From the NCBI GenBank assembly GCA_013365325.1, contig JABVXV010000216.1, positions 1 to 64,000 of the forward strand: 64,000 nt of DNA, given 5' to 3'. Both the position numbers and the translations under genes were made by a program. This document shows positions 15,601 through 27,400 of this stretch, in pieces. A model generated the notes under the pieces. That model did no database searches. It had not been told where the DNA came from and saw nothing but the letters and a program-made list of their open reading frames with translations. This DNA is from Dipetalonema caudispina. Lineage: Eukaryota > Nematoda > Chromadorea > Rhabditida > Onchocercidae. Each line of letters starts with the position of its first letter. The first letter of the stretch is position 1.

Positions 15601-16164
15601 ATAAATTTCCCAAAAAGTTAGCAGATCAGTAAATTTACAAACATTTAATAGTAATAGTTTTGTGAAATGGTCTTAATTTTTAACTATCAATAAAATTGCA
15701 TGATTTATTGCTAGTAAGAATCCAGAATTCAACATAGATGTTATTTTAACTATCATTATTATTGTATTTTCATTCTTATCAATATCAGTGGTTCTAATTG
15801 TTAGCAATTACTGATTTCAAAACTAATATTATTTCTTCCATCACAATTAATTGTTAGGTTTACCTTCTAATGTTATCAATTATTGTTGCCATTTCTTAAA
15901 AAAAAAAAAATTAACATTAAAAAAAATTATAAATAAAATCAGTGAAATGCAATCTATTTGCCAATCTTCTTCAATTTAGTTTCAGAGAATTCCTTGGTAG
16001 TATCAATGGAAATTAATGGTACCATGTATCAGGGTGTACTATTTGCATTAGGTGGTGGTACCGGTGCTACAACTATCCCGCAAAATCCTTTCCAAAATGT
16101 TAGCGATGCAGCAGCAATGGTAACGGGGTTGAATTTGGCTACAACGCTCAAGAATCCCTTATAG
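944..16164 (+). CDS. cfi-1: ARID3/dead ringer-family transcription factor (CFI-1)
   Basis: Exons: 944-1171, 1597-1705, 1979-2177, 2442-2559, 7923-7995, 10574-10757, 14458-14696, 14871-14991, 15199-15575 (or from 15169), 15980-16164; about 610 aa. An in-frame TAA at 926-928 supports the start at 944. Residues 1-215 are Ser/Asp/Gln-rich and look disordered. The extended ARID domain runs from about 216 to 330, with signatures KRKEWLDDW, TRIPIMAKQVLDLYELY, SSITSAAFTLRTQ and YLYDYECEKEGLS, essentially the ARID3 pattern. The C-terminal REKLES region contains HLKITSRG and SLVVSMEINGTMYQGVLFAL, which mediates self-association in this family. A poly-Gly/Ala linker and AKRAR, a possible nuclear signal, lie between. 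In C. elegans CFI-1 binds AT-rich DNA and controls neuron subtype identity; the same nuclear role is inferred here. Exon 9 has two in-frame acceptors differing by 10 codons; TTCCAG at 15193-15198 looks better. Confidence 0.93.
2560..7922 (+). other. 5.4-kb intron of cfi-1
   Basis: Intron between the acidic N-terminal exon and the first ARID exon. It holds an (AT)n tract, many poly-A/T runs of 15-23 bases and no open frame I can support. Long introns at this position could hold neuronal enhancers, but no specific element is visible. Confidence 0.7.
3248..3313. repeat. (AT)n microsatellite
   Basis: About 65 bases of nearly pure TA dinucleotides with a few breaks, inside the large cfi-1 intron. 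Confidence 0.9.
9143..9212. repeat. Imperfect 35-bp tandem duplication
   Basis: Two adjacent copies both begin TTCTCTCG and both contain ATCTAT, AGTG and AATATGCGG at the same spacing, with roughly six differences. They lie in the cfi-1 intron between 7996 and 10573. Confidence 0.8.
9484..9610. promoter_or_regulatory. Dense cluster of GATA-factor sites
   Basis: Eleven TTATC/GATAA cores occur in about 127 bases of a cfi-1 intron, on both strands, several as TTATCAG or TGATAAG. Chance expectation at this base composition is below one. Binding by GATA factors is inferred; slippage of a TTATCA-type repeat is the alternative. Confidence 0.45.
10758..14457 (+). other. 3.7-kb intron of cfi-1 with purine-rich ORFs
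   Basis: Intron that splits the ARID domain after TLRT(Q). From about 11390 to 11756 the + strand is purine-rich and carries two back-to-back open frames: 50 codons from the ATG at 11396, and 64 codons at 11562-11756 with KTEKIEEDK and IRRKQTG. A (CACTTTT)4 tandem sits near 13445-13471. The rest is AT-rich with poly-A/T runs. Confidence 0.5.
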
Positions 16165-16250
16165 TTAATGCTTTTTTCTCTCTTTTTTTTTCTCTTTTTT
16201 TTTTTTTTTTTTTAAATAATATTTGATTCTGCAAAATTGTGTGTGTAAAT

Positions 16251-16256
16251 AATAAA
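16251..16256 (+). terminator. Poly(A) signal for cfi-1
   Basis: AATAAA lies 87 bases after the cfi-1 stop codon, following a T-rich 3' UTR stretch. The position suits a nematode 3' end. Confidence 0.6.
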
Positions 16257-17329
16257 ATGCATAATTTCCTCTTTTTTTCCTTTTCATTTTTTAAATTTTC
16301 ATAATTGTCTTATTTGCCAATGTAATTCGAAATGATGCTGCCCTCCTCATTTTTATTTAATCAAAAAAAAAAAAAAAAATTTCAAAAATTTTTTGATTTA
16401 AAATCTATATTTCCTTGAAATTTTTACAAATTTTTGTTTAATTTTATGATACTGATCGTTTGAAATGATAGCTTCATGGCACTATTTCTACTACATTGGC
16501 TTGGAAATTAGCTTAGAAGGTTGAATTTTAGGGTAGAAATTTTCTGACTAAGTACAAAAACATACAAACATACATACACACACACACACACACACATACA
16601 TACATACATACCTACATTTATATATATGAGGCGATAATTTCTTCTAGTCTTCCATACTTTTATTTAAATTTTCATTTTAGGTGTAATACTTTATCGTAGT
16701 TCATGAATTAAGAATGCTATATTTCATACATTTGAAAAAGCGATAAATGAAAATTCGATAGTAATATGAAATATTCGAAATTGTAAATTTATTAGTTTTA
16801 ATTTTAGCTTTAAATTCAATAAATGAATTTAAATTCAATAACTTTCCGCAACTTCAGTGTTTTGAATACTTTTTTCTCTAGCGAGGAATTTTGGTGATAT
16901 TAATATTATTATTACTTTCAATTCTTTTTCATGTTTGTGTGTGAGATATTTTAATATACTGTGCTTTTTTTTTTTTTTTTTTTTGAAATAAAATTTGTTT
17001 CTTTTTTCAACTTTTTGAAAAATACTGTTCATCTTCATATAAATTCACAAATTTTACGACTAAAAAATTTAGCTTTCCATTTATCATTGGAAATACTTGC
17101 AATGATTATCATAAACAGCAAGTAAACAATAAGATTTTTCACATTTATTTTAACTATTTGCTTCATGATGAATTTGATTTTAATATAAAAAATTTCTCAC
17201 AAATTTGAACTGAATTTTAATTTAATTTCTCTCTTTTTTGCTTTAGTTACATTATATTCTTGTATGCAACACATATTTACTTTTGCTCAATGAATAAGAT
17301 CGAAATGGCAGCTATAATCGATAATAAAA
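16257..17329. other. Convergent intergenic region
   Basis: Lies between the 3' ends of cfi-1 (+) and the minus-strand gene. It contains a (CA)n/(TACA)n microsatellite at about 16561-16610, poly-A/T runs and no gene that I can support. Confidence 0.7.
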
Positions 17330-19069
17330 TTAAACATCAACATTGATTATGCCGTGAAACATCAAATCACAACGGATCGGATTTAGCAATTCCATGGCGA
17401 CCATTCGTGTCATACCACCATGATCAGTGTTGTTCATGTCTTTATTATTCAATTCATTAATTAAATTTCCCATATTTTTTGTTTCATTCCAGTTTACTAC
17501 ATACATCGTAAACGAATGATAATTGCCTATAAAGAAAACATTATTTATTTAATATTACTACTATAAAATTAGTGGTAATTTTGTTGTAAGAACGGAAAAA
17601 AAAATTTTTTGACAAAGCTGCAACAAAGAGTTTGCATACTTTCGCTAATTTTCGAAAATTACGATATTTCTACATTGCATTAATTTATATCTACAATATT
17701 TTTAACATTATCATCATATAAAATAAGAATTTTTTCCTTCCTGATCATTGCTATTCTTATCACTTTGTCATTGATTTATTGAATTAAAAAATTTTCGAAT
17801 TTTAATATAACCAACCTAATATGGTATTCATAAGTATCACTTGTTGATTCGGGAAACAGAGTACTTTATCAATATTTGGTGATATGATATCTTTTTCAAG
17901 TTCTATCGAAAGCATGACAAATTTTGCTATATCACTTGCATTCATCTGAATTTATTCATGAAATTTTTGGAATTTAAACTTAATAAATAAATAGAATGTT
18001 AATTTATGAAAACATATAAAGATTAATAAATTGAAAATAATTAAAAATAACTTACTTTTTTAATTGGTGTCATAAATTTGATGAAACCAGGTAGCACAGT
18101 AGAATGTGTTGGCTGTATGAGCACATGAATTTGAGGTGTTTTCACTTTGTATACATCTCTTCGATCATTGATATATTTTATCTGTAATCTTCCTTCTTCA
18201 TTGTTGAAGCACTTATATCAAAATCATAATTAAACTTATCATAACGCTTATCTTATCATTTTATGCGTTAAAAATTTTTATAATTTTGAAACTTGAAAAA
18301 TCCTCATATTACACATTTGGCATCGAATTTCATAAATTTCAACAAATTCAAATTTTGAAAAAGACATATCATTTTTGCAATTAATATTATCAAAAATATG
18401 CCATACTTCAGCAGGTAACAAAGATTTAAGTCCACTGAAATTTTGTGATGGATTATTGGTAAGTAATATAACAGTAACCGGTGATGTTGTATTTATGATT
18501 TCAGTATAAACTGATGCATTGTTAAGCGGTACGAGCTGCAAATTTTTTTTTATATTAAGTTGAATAAATTTAAAATTCTTTTAAAATCGAAATTCGTTTT
18601 GTTCATGTAAGATTAATTGTTTTATTATGAAATTTCCTTCTCATTTATTTGATAAATATCTTTTATTTAATATTAACATTGCTATGTAAATCCGGTTGAA
18701 GATAATTTGTTTTTCCAATAATATCCAAGAAAACAGGAATACAATCAAAAATTGATAATATGACAAATTTATCCTTCAAATAAAGAAACAATGATTTATA
18801 ACAATTTGTATTTCCATAAAGAAATTAAAAAAATATTCAATTAATTGCATAAAAAAGAAATCAAAAGTTTTTCCTCTCCTTAGATAAATATATAAAAATG
18901 TAATGAATTAGCAAAGTTATCCTGTAACTTAATGAAGCAAACGTACTTCAAGTAAAGTTCCGGAACGCGTTTCATGGATGATAAAATTACGAATTGAATA
19001 GGATAGCGAAACACTTAATAATCCATACCAAAATAAATATCGGAAATATTGTGCTTGCAATAGGAGCAT
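17330..19069 (-). CDS. Predicted secreted glycoprotein of unknown family
   Basis: Six exons on the minus strand: 19069-18947, 18773-18678, 18535-18293, 18211-18056, 17945-17816, 17526-17330. All junctions keep phase and give 314 aa. The N-terminus has a hydrophobic stretch ([13 protein letters not shown], residues about 13-25) that looks like a signal peptide. No later segment is clearly membrane-spanning. Several N-glycosylation sequons are present: NAS and NTT near residues 81-91, NFS, a second NAS, NET and NNT. Cysteines include a pair in CQMC near residue 145. I do not recognise the family. The N-terminus and sequons suggest a protein for the cell surface or the outside. It is tail-to-tail with cfi-1. 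Confidence in the gene is high because six exons fit, but function is unknown. Confidence 0.8.
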
Positions 19070-21786
19070 CTTCCTGAAATCCTGAAATCATTGTTGATAG
19101 CAAAGTGTTTTAATTGATAATAGAAGTAGAAACATAATGTATTCTGATAATGAATAAGTGATTAACAAAATATTCTTTTAAGAATTTTCGGTTGTTAATA
19201 TTTTTGTGCCGAGTATTTTACCTGCACACTGAAGAAATATTAATATCAGGAAATATGTTAACTGGATATCTTGTTAATTATTATTAATTCTTAGTCTTCA
19301 ATTCTTCAAGTTGTTCCGGTTCAAGAAAAATTAACAAAATTTTATACAAATTGATAAAAAAAAAAGAGGGAAAAGGGTGAAATGACTGAAAGTTCTAAAA
19401 TGAATCGGTATCCGATTAAATGATAAGACCTGGTATGACAATAAGAGTAGCACAAAATATTTCCTCCACAAAAATGTTTCTTTTTTTTCAACTTAAAATT
19501 CATAATTTTTAGCAATTTTTGAATATTTCAGTAAAGAAGTGTTTGAAATTCTAACAAATTTATTAGTGTAAATTCAGGCAATAAAATTGGTTCGAAAAAT
19601 TTCTTTTTGTTGAAAATTATTAGTCATAATAGAAGGGAAGACAAAAAAAAGTTGCCGGAAAAACCGACTTAAATGAACAGTTAAGGTTGTAAAGTTTTTC
19701 CAAAAAGTTCATACATTAGGTAATGGATTGAACATGGTATTAAAACATGATTATTTTAAATTTTTCAAAAATTCATCAATACAAAAGAGATTAACAATAT
19801 AAAAAGAAAATAAAAGTGCCACACAAATTTTGCGATAAAAAGAATTTTAAAGAGCATTTGGTTGAAGACTGGTTTACAGGTAATATATTTTTTAGTATTT
19901 TCAGCAATTGGCAAAACTTTTTTAAAAAAACTTAAATGTTAACAAGTTTTGAAGGGATTTTTTTTTACCTCCATCAAAAATTGAAACGTGAAAAAGCAAT
20001 CGTACGAGGAAATATTAGTACGAACAGCATTAATGAAAGTGTTGAAGTATAAAAAAAAATCAATTGAAATTTACTCTTATTTGAAAGTAATTATTAATGA
20101 AAGTAGTTGAAAAAATAAGAAGTATTAAATTCATAATGATTAAAATTAAAATTCTGTTTTTCTTTTTTTCTTTCTTCATACCGTTTCATCCATCTACTCA
20201 AATTTAAATTTCCAGAAAAAAAAAATGTAATTTAATTCCAGTATCAATTAGTGTTAGGGAAGAAGTAGAAGTTGAACTGGAAATGACTAATGATAGTAAA
20301 ATCTGGAAATATTAGTGTAATGTTAAAAAGATTCATTTTGATCGTATTTTCCACATAAAAAAATGCTATTCAAAATAGTACGATTGGAAATTTTGTTTTT
20401 TAGAAAAGAATAATTAAGAAAAGGGGGAGAAATTGCATTGCAAATTTTCAGATTACGAAAAAATCTGGATAATTCTGCAAGATAGATTTGTAATACGCAT
20501 TATTTTAATTTTAGGCTGTTTTTTTTTTTTTTTTTTCCCCTCCCCTCCTCCCTCATATAGTTTAGCCAAAAAAATGCAACACGACATTGAACAATTACTA
20601 TTTGAAAAATTTATCAAAATTTAAGCATTTCTGAAATGTTATTAAAATTTCCAGGAAATTGACAAAATTGAAGATTTTCAATAATTCAAAATATATGCAA
20701 TGAAGTGGCGAATTTTCTTCATCATTTTCGTTTTTTTCCTTTTATCCGGTCCAATAGTAATGATCGATCTGAAAATGAAATACGAAATTTGAACAATTGG
20801 CAAAAAACAAGAAATACTTTTTTTTTTTCTTTAAATCGCGTATCTTATATGTTAAGTAATAATGAAATGAAATAGTCAGAGGAAATAATCGTGAAATTAT
20901 AGATAAGATAAATTAAATATACAAATATATCCGATATATAGTAAGACATTAATAGTTGGATTTTCAATTATTTAATTATTTATTAGCTAATAAAATGATT
21001 AATAAGTGGTGAAAAAGGTATTAAAAATTCAATTTTACTTTTGTTATAACAATAAGTATTCATTACAGATTTTCTTATTTGCTCACCTTTCCCCAATCGT
21101 TTCACCTTCTACACCTAATTTAGCATATCTAATTTATGATAATTATTCTATTCTTTCAACTTTGCAATTTTACGGAATATTCTAATCGGATAAATAAAAA
21201 ATTAAAAATAAAAAGAGAAATTATAAATACATCATTATCGAAATATTTGTAATTGTTTCATATTGATAAGTTTTTCAGAAATTTAAAATATATCATAATT
21301 TACTGATTGCATCCAAAGATTGTTGTTGTTGTTTAAAGGCTATTTTTTTTTTCCACAAGAATTCTTATTCAGATCATTTAAAAGCTGTTTTTATTTAAAT
21401 TCCTTCGATTTTTATTTAAATTTATTCAAGAGTTTTCTTTCAAATACTTTATCATTTTTGATGTTTGAAAAGGATGCTAAAACATATGAAAGATATATTT
21501 CGTTTCGATTATGTTCATTTATCAATTAATTGTTAATTTATTTTTAAATATCGGATAAATATGTGCAACATCTTCTAGAATTCATACGAATTTTTAATAA
21601 TGCTTTTTTTGAAGTATAATACTTATTTATGCTAAGTTAAAAAAAGAAAAGTAGTACTGCTAATCGTATTTTCTCAGTCAAAAAAAAAAAAAAAATGTAT
21701 GAGCATAATTTAAGAATGTCATAAGTTGTATGTAATTAAATATTATTATTTAATTATATATAATACAATCATATAATTAGATTTGA
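19070..21786. other. Intergenic region without a supported gene
   Basis: AT-rich DNA with poly-T runs. Several 20-35-codon frames are open on the + strand (near 19500-19680, 19807-19879, 19954-20047, 20230-20295), but introns linking the neighbouring ones would be only 16-25 bases, so I do not call a gene. The divergent promoter of the minus-strand gene ending at 19069 should lie here. Confidence 0.5.
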
Positions 21787-21909
21787 AACGCAATTAAATT
21801 TGATAAATGTCAAACATTAATTCACAATTTTAACTTAACTTTTTCAAAACTATCATTATCATTAACCGATTATGGAATCACCAATCAGGAAATAGACATC
21901 AGAAGATGG

Positions 21910-22218
21910 ATGATATGTAAGAATGGACGATACTTCTTTATTCAAGTTGAAAAAGATGAAGTGGTTGTTGTACAAAAATGAATGCTAATTTTTGAAGTGA
22001 GCAATTTTGAAACATTTTAAATTTGAACAGCAAAATGATGAAAAGTTAGCGTACAGAAAGTATGGTATTTTTGCTACAAAATTCACTTCACCTTACACCA
22101 TTTACTCATTTTCTAAAACCTGTTTGTTTGATTTACAGAATTAAAATTAGCGATTGAAGAGATCGAACAATTTATTTGGCAAGATGTAGGAAAAAAAAAA
22201 AAAAAAAAAGTTGGGTGA
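21910..22218 (+). CDS. Candidate microprotein gene, unknown
   Basis: Tentative exons: 21910-21969, 22031-22064 and 22139-22218. The introns are 61 and 74 bases with AACAG and TTTACAG acceptors, phases agree, and the product is 57 aa. The reading frame of exon 1 is open for about 64 codons upstream (from 21787) with no ATG before 21910. A possible acceptor AG lies at 21887-21888, so the gene could start earlier. The predicted protein is charged and probably helical (signatures GRYFFIQVEKDE, KLAIEEIEQFIWQD) and ends in a poly-Lys tail encoded by a 19-base A run. I do not recognise it. It could be real, a decayed exon set or chance. Confidence 0.25.
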
Positions 22219-22577
22219 AAGAATGGCAATAACGGACAAAATTGAAATTAGTACGATTGGTTAGAAAAAGTAACATTTAAGAACATTTCGTTACCTGCTA
22301 ATAGTTGGTAGAAAACCAATCATAAAGCATTGAAGCATTTCAAAATCTTATCATATTTGAAGAATGAAATATAAAATCAAACAAAAAAAAAAAAAAAGGA
22401 AAACTTGATTATATTTAATGATGGCAATATTTTTTTAATCATTATTTTACTATTTAATAATTTTCAATTAAACCATCATGCGCAAATGCATGGATGAATG
22501 AGCAGAATTACAAAAAAAAAAAAAAAAAAATGTTGTCGGTGCTTATTTATCTAATTATTTCTGAAGAAATGTATTAA

Positions 22578-22670
22578 ACATTTCAAATAATGTTATCATT
22601 AATTTCATTACATGCATCAATCATTTACTGATATTTGTAATGAAATTAATGATAAGATTATTTGGAATGT
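22578..22670. repeat. Inverted repeat, 34-bp arms, hairpin-forming
   Basis: Left arm 22578-22611 and right arm 22637-22670 are reverse complements with two mismatches around a 25-base loop. It may be a small MITE remnant or a structured element. It lies next to the outer edge of the left arm of the larger inverted duplication. Confidence 0.85.
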
Positions 22671-22685
22671 CTACTGAAAATTCCT

Positions 22686-23225
22686 AATTTCCAATTTCTT
22701 ATACATAAAAACAAGGATTTAAAATATTTTGCTTTATGATTTCAACATAGCTAATACAAGTAGCATAAAGAATTTTAAATGTATCTTTCTTGGAAATTAA
22801 AAGAACTGAATGGTGAAGTAATAAAATGCATAAAATAATAATATTTATTGGATAACTCGAAAATAAGTTTTTAATTTTCAACTTTGTAAAACACAAAATG
22901 AAATTTGTAGTTATCTATGCTGTAAATTGAATGCAATTAGTGCAAATTAATTCGACAGTTAAAACTTCCAAATTTTAAAATTTTTTTTTTTTTTTTTTGT
23001 CTTTGTGTAGATGAAATGGAACCGATTAATTAGGTGTGTCTAATACTGACTTTTTCAACTCTGTCGCATAATTTTCGTCCATTTTTTCCCAATCTTTTAC
23101 AAATTCCAACGTATCGCATGCAGTTGATGTGTCATATTGTACGAACTGTAAATTTAATTAATACTTCAAATCAAACATGATACGCTAAATCTTCTCAAAA
23201 AAAATCACTGTTTTCAACCTAATTC
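22686..23225 (-). repeat. Left arm of ~0.5-kb inverted duplication, carrying a broken copy of the CHD1L first exon
   Basis: Read on the minus strand, this segment matches 23985-24495 with scattered substitutions and small indels. It includes blocks such as GATACGTTGGAATTTGTAAA and GAAAATTATGCGACAGAGTT. It therefore holds a copy of the first coding exon of the downstream CHD1L gene (reading [12 protein letters not shown]) in opposite orientation, at about 23042-23085. The GT donor of the original is AC in the copy, so the copied exon could not splice there. Confidence 0.8.
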
Positions 23226-23984
23226 AATACCTATGAATGGTAAAAAAAAAAAGTGACTACTGTAGTCTGTTAGTTTTAATTTATTATATAAAATTATATG
23301 ATACATTTTGGCTTAATCAATGACAAAAAAAATAGCAAATTATTACTTGCTTTTTATTCATTAAAAATTTTTTATCTTGAGAACTGTATACAATTCAAAT
23401 AATTTCTGATATATGCTAATGAATTAGTTGTATTCTATTATTTAATTACTGCTTATCATTATTATTAATTTCATTGAAAAATTCAACTCTTTTCTTTCCT
23501 TTTTTTTTTTTTTTGATTGTATCAAGAATACTGTTCTACTGTAATTTTTCGCATTAATTGTAAATATTCCTCTGGAATATTATCAAATTATTGCAAAAGA
23601 AAATAAATACATCGAAAAAAAAACTTTTTTTTTTTGTTTTTCATAAATTTCATACTTTTATTTGCAAAAAATTCTTTATAAAAACATTCGTCAAGAGGAA
23701 AATTTCAATTCATATTATGCTTTGAAATAAATGTTAGATGAATTTATTCTTCCAAAAAAAAAAAAAAAAAAACATTTAAATTTGATTCAATAATAATTTA
23801 GCTATCGCATAATTTGATGCGATAGAACAGAATTATAGACTATAATGGGAATTAATTTTTTTTTTTTTGTCATTTATTAGGTATTGAATTAGTGAAGTAA
23901 ACGTTGTTAAACGGAACGTTGAGATATAACGCACGGCTGTGTAAATCTCAGCCTTTCTTTTTAACAGGTCAAACAATACGGAAA
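23226..23984. other. Spacer between inverted arms
   Basis: About 760 bases of AT-rich DNA with poly-A/T runs separate the two arms. A 66-codon minus-strand open frame (24033-23833) overlaps the spacer and the edge of the right arm but shows no recognisable features. Confidence 0.5.
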
Positions 23985-24495
23985 TCGGATAACTGAAGTT
24001 GAAGATAATGATTTCCGGGATGATGTAGTACATTATGTTCGATTTATTAGTATTGATTAGATTTACAGTTCATTCAATGTGACACGTCAATTGCGTGTGA
24101 TACGTTGGAATTTGTAAAAGATTGGAAAGAATGGACGAAAATTATGCGACAGAGTTAAAAAAATCAGCATTAGGTACTCAATTAATTGATTCATTTCATC
24201 TACACAAAGATGAAAATGATTTTAAAATTATGACTGTTGAATTAATTTGCATTAATTGCATTTAATTTACAATATAGATAACTAAAAACTTCATTTTGTG
24301 TTTTAAATTAAAAACTTGCTTTCGAATTATGCAATAAATATTACTATATTGTGCATCTAATTACTCCTCCTTTCAGCTCTTTTAATTTCCGATACAGATT
24401 CATTTGAATCACTCGTGCTACTAATTAGGTTGAAGTCACAAAACAAAATGTTTTTTTATCCTTGGTGTTATGTTTAAGAAATTGTTAATTAAAAA
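23985..24495 (+). repeat. Right arm of ~0.5-kb inverted duplication (includes CHD1L exon 1)
   Basis: Matches the reverse complement of 22686-23225. It spans the 5' flank, the first coding exon and much of the first intron of CHD1L. A transcript covering both arms could fold into a long imperfect hairpin. Confidence 0.8.
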
Positions 24496-27400
24496 ATTCC
24501 ATTTTCAACACACCAAATTGGAAATACATAACATTATTTGAGGTCTCAGTTTACACGATCATCAAATTCTTGGTATAAAACATATCCTTCAATGGTACAA
24601 TGAGAAACATGGCGGAATTATTGCCGATGAAATGGGTTTGGGTAAAACTTGCCAAGCAGTTGGTGCTATCGTTTGCTTGCTTAACGGTAATAAAGCTGGA
24701 CGGCATATGGTTATTTGTCCGCTATCGGTCCTCCAACATTGGCAGAATGAACTGTTAAGGTTAATTTTGTTATTCAAATTACTTTTCCGTGTTTTATTTA
24801 TTTGGCTCGACATATACATTGCAAAGTGTTGCTTGTTGTAGTAAGGGAAAGTTCTGTGTATTTTCGTATAGTCTGTTTCAAAATTTGAAGTTTTTATCTG
24901 AATATTCTTGTATTTTAATTTAGTAAGAAATAGTGAAGCGATGTAGTTATTGTAATGGACAAATGTGACATAGTAATTTTAATTAGTGCCACTGAAAATC
25001 ACTAATGATTTTATTATTGATGAAAAAATCTTTCAATTTCAATGAGATTCATTTTTTCGAACTTAAATAGTAAAGTTTCTAAAGGTTTCAAGTAAAAATC
25101 AACAATGAAAACTTGTTTTCTGGAAAATTTTTTTTAAAAAATGCATAATTGCAATATTTGCTTATCACCTTACGCAGATCCCTTAGATTGTCAAGTTGTA
25201 CACAAAATTAATTGACGCAATGAGAAGTTTCAGATTTAGTCTTGGAAAACTTCAAGTTGTGACATATATTGGAAATGCTGATTCAAGAATAGCGATTCGG
25301 AAAAAATTGCAAAATTCCAAAGATTGGAATGTTTTACTTACAACCTATGAGGTATGCATGTAATACATTGTCTTATCTATAGAAGATCAAAATGTGTTCT
25401 TTTATGTGAGTCTTATCATCTAACGAGGATGGCTTTTCATAGATGGTGATAAGTGATGAGCAATATTTTCATTGGACATGGTCTTCATTATTTATCGATG
25501 AAGCACATCGTTTAAAGTCAAACAAATCTATTCTCCATCAAATTGTTCGAAAAGTTTGTATTTCTTTATCGGTTTTCTATCATATTTTTAGTGGACTAAA
25601 GAGATTTCTAATTCAGCAGCTTTTTTCTTTTTAGATGTCTGTGGAATTCATGGTATTGATAACCGGAACACCTGTGCAAAATAATATTAATGAACTGTAT
25701 TCATTACTTACCTTGATTGATGCGAACAGGTTTCCACTTCTTGACGAAGAGCAATTTGTTGCAAAATATCGCAACACACATGACAGTAATGAATTTTGAA
25801 TAAAATGCTTTTTGAAAATGTGCTCAGAATTCGGGAATTTTCCGAATTTTCCGAACTGCATGTTAAGCGGAGAATTCCTGGATAGGATATTATTAAAAGG
25901 AGGATTTTAAATTGATTTAATTGATTTACTTCAGATTTTCATTATTGATTTACTTCATTTATAAAATTTCCACTGATATTTTCCTTGTTGAATTCCCTAT
26001 CCTTTGCCTTTGCTGTAGTTTGTGTTTCCTCTTTTGCTGCACTTCCCTATATGTCTGTATACATAAAGATAAAACAATCTGTTGCTTTAGATGATACATC
26101 ATAATGAATTTGATTCTTCTTCAGATAGTTATCAAGACCTTCTAAGGATAAATATTTAAAACAAAAGATAAATTGAACCTATTATTCAAATTAAACAGGA
26201 ATTTTTGTTATAGCTGCCGTGGAACTTCAGCACATGCTTTCCAACTATCTTATTCGTCGAACAAAACAAATGCTACGTATCAATATTCCGGATAGTTCAG
26301 AAGTTGTAATATACCATGGAATAACTGAAATACAGAAGAATATATATCGTGCAATACTGAGCAAAAATTATAGTGTGTTAATTTCCTTAACAAGCTCAGT
26401 AATAAAAGCTTAGCATGTTCATCAGTTTCGTTTCTTTCTTTGACATTGAATTAAAATTACGCCATTAGAGAAGATTGTTTGAGCTATTAGTACTTTTATA
26501 CGTCATTAAGGTACAGCTACATTTGTATAATTTGTTTACGGGATTGTTAAATTTGTTTTTTGTTTCTATGTGTGTGAATTGAGAAAAATTCGAAATTTAA
26601 AAAATTTATTAATTTACCAAATTTCTGTTGTAATATTTGCTTGAAAGTTGTCCATTAATGAAAGATGAATATTTGCCTTTTGACTAGAAGTACTGATTAG
26701 TATAATATTTCATTTTCAGAATACTTTGAGAATATGGACGATAAGAAAACTCAGCATGCTGGCAACAGAATGTCATTACTTAATGTGTTAATGCAGCTAC
26801 GAAAATGTGTCGCACATCCTTATCTTTTTGATGGTCATTTTTAACTGTTAATCTACTGGTAGTGAATTCAGCAGTTTGTCAAATGAATGTTTTAATTTAG
26901 ATTTGAAATAAGAGACATAAACTAGTGAAGTTCTTTATGATTCATCTACAAAATTTTCTTTTATCTGTTTGGGAATGATTTTATTAGCGTTACATAATTA
27001 ATGCAATTTATATTGTTGCTACTACATTAGCATTTGATATTTTATAAAAGAAATCAAATGAATCATTTTTCAGGTATAGAACAGGAACCGTTCAAAGAAG
27101 GTGATCATTTGTTTGAAGTAAGTGGGAAATTCTTTTTACTGGATCGTCTGCTGACATTTTTGTTTGCAAAGGGTCACCGTGTACTTATTTTTTCGCAAAT
27201 GACTCGTTTGCTTGATATCGCCCAGGATTATTTGGTTTATAAAGGTAAAAAGCTCCATTTTTATGATCAGCGAACGAGATTGGCTGGGAATTTTGAAGGG
27301 CAAGTGTGGTATGACTAATTACGGGTGAAAAATAAATTCTTATAATTCTTTTTCTGCTTGCGAAAAATTAAATTGCAGTATTTAAGAATCATTCAGTGAA

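Noticed and set aside
19807..20047. Chain of coding-looking frames on the + strand
   Set aside because: The frames can be phased together, but the required introns would be only 25 and 16 bases, too short to be real. The opposite strand is equally open.
20433..20624. 63-codon + strand ORF
   Set aside because: The frame runs through a poly-T/CT tract giving poly-Phe and Pro-Ser. It has no coding character on either side of the tract.
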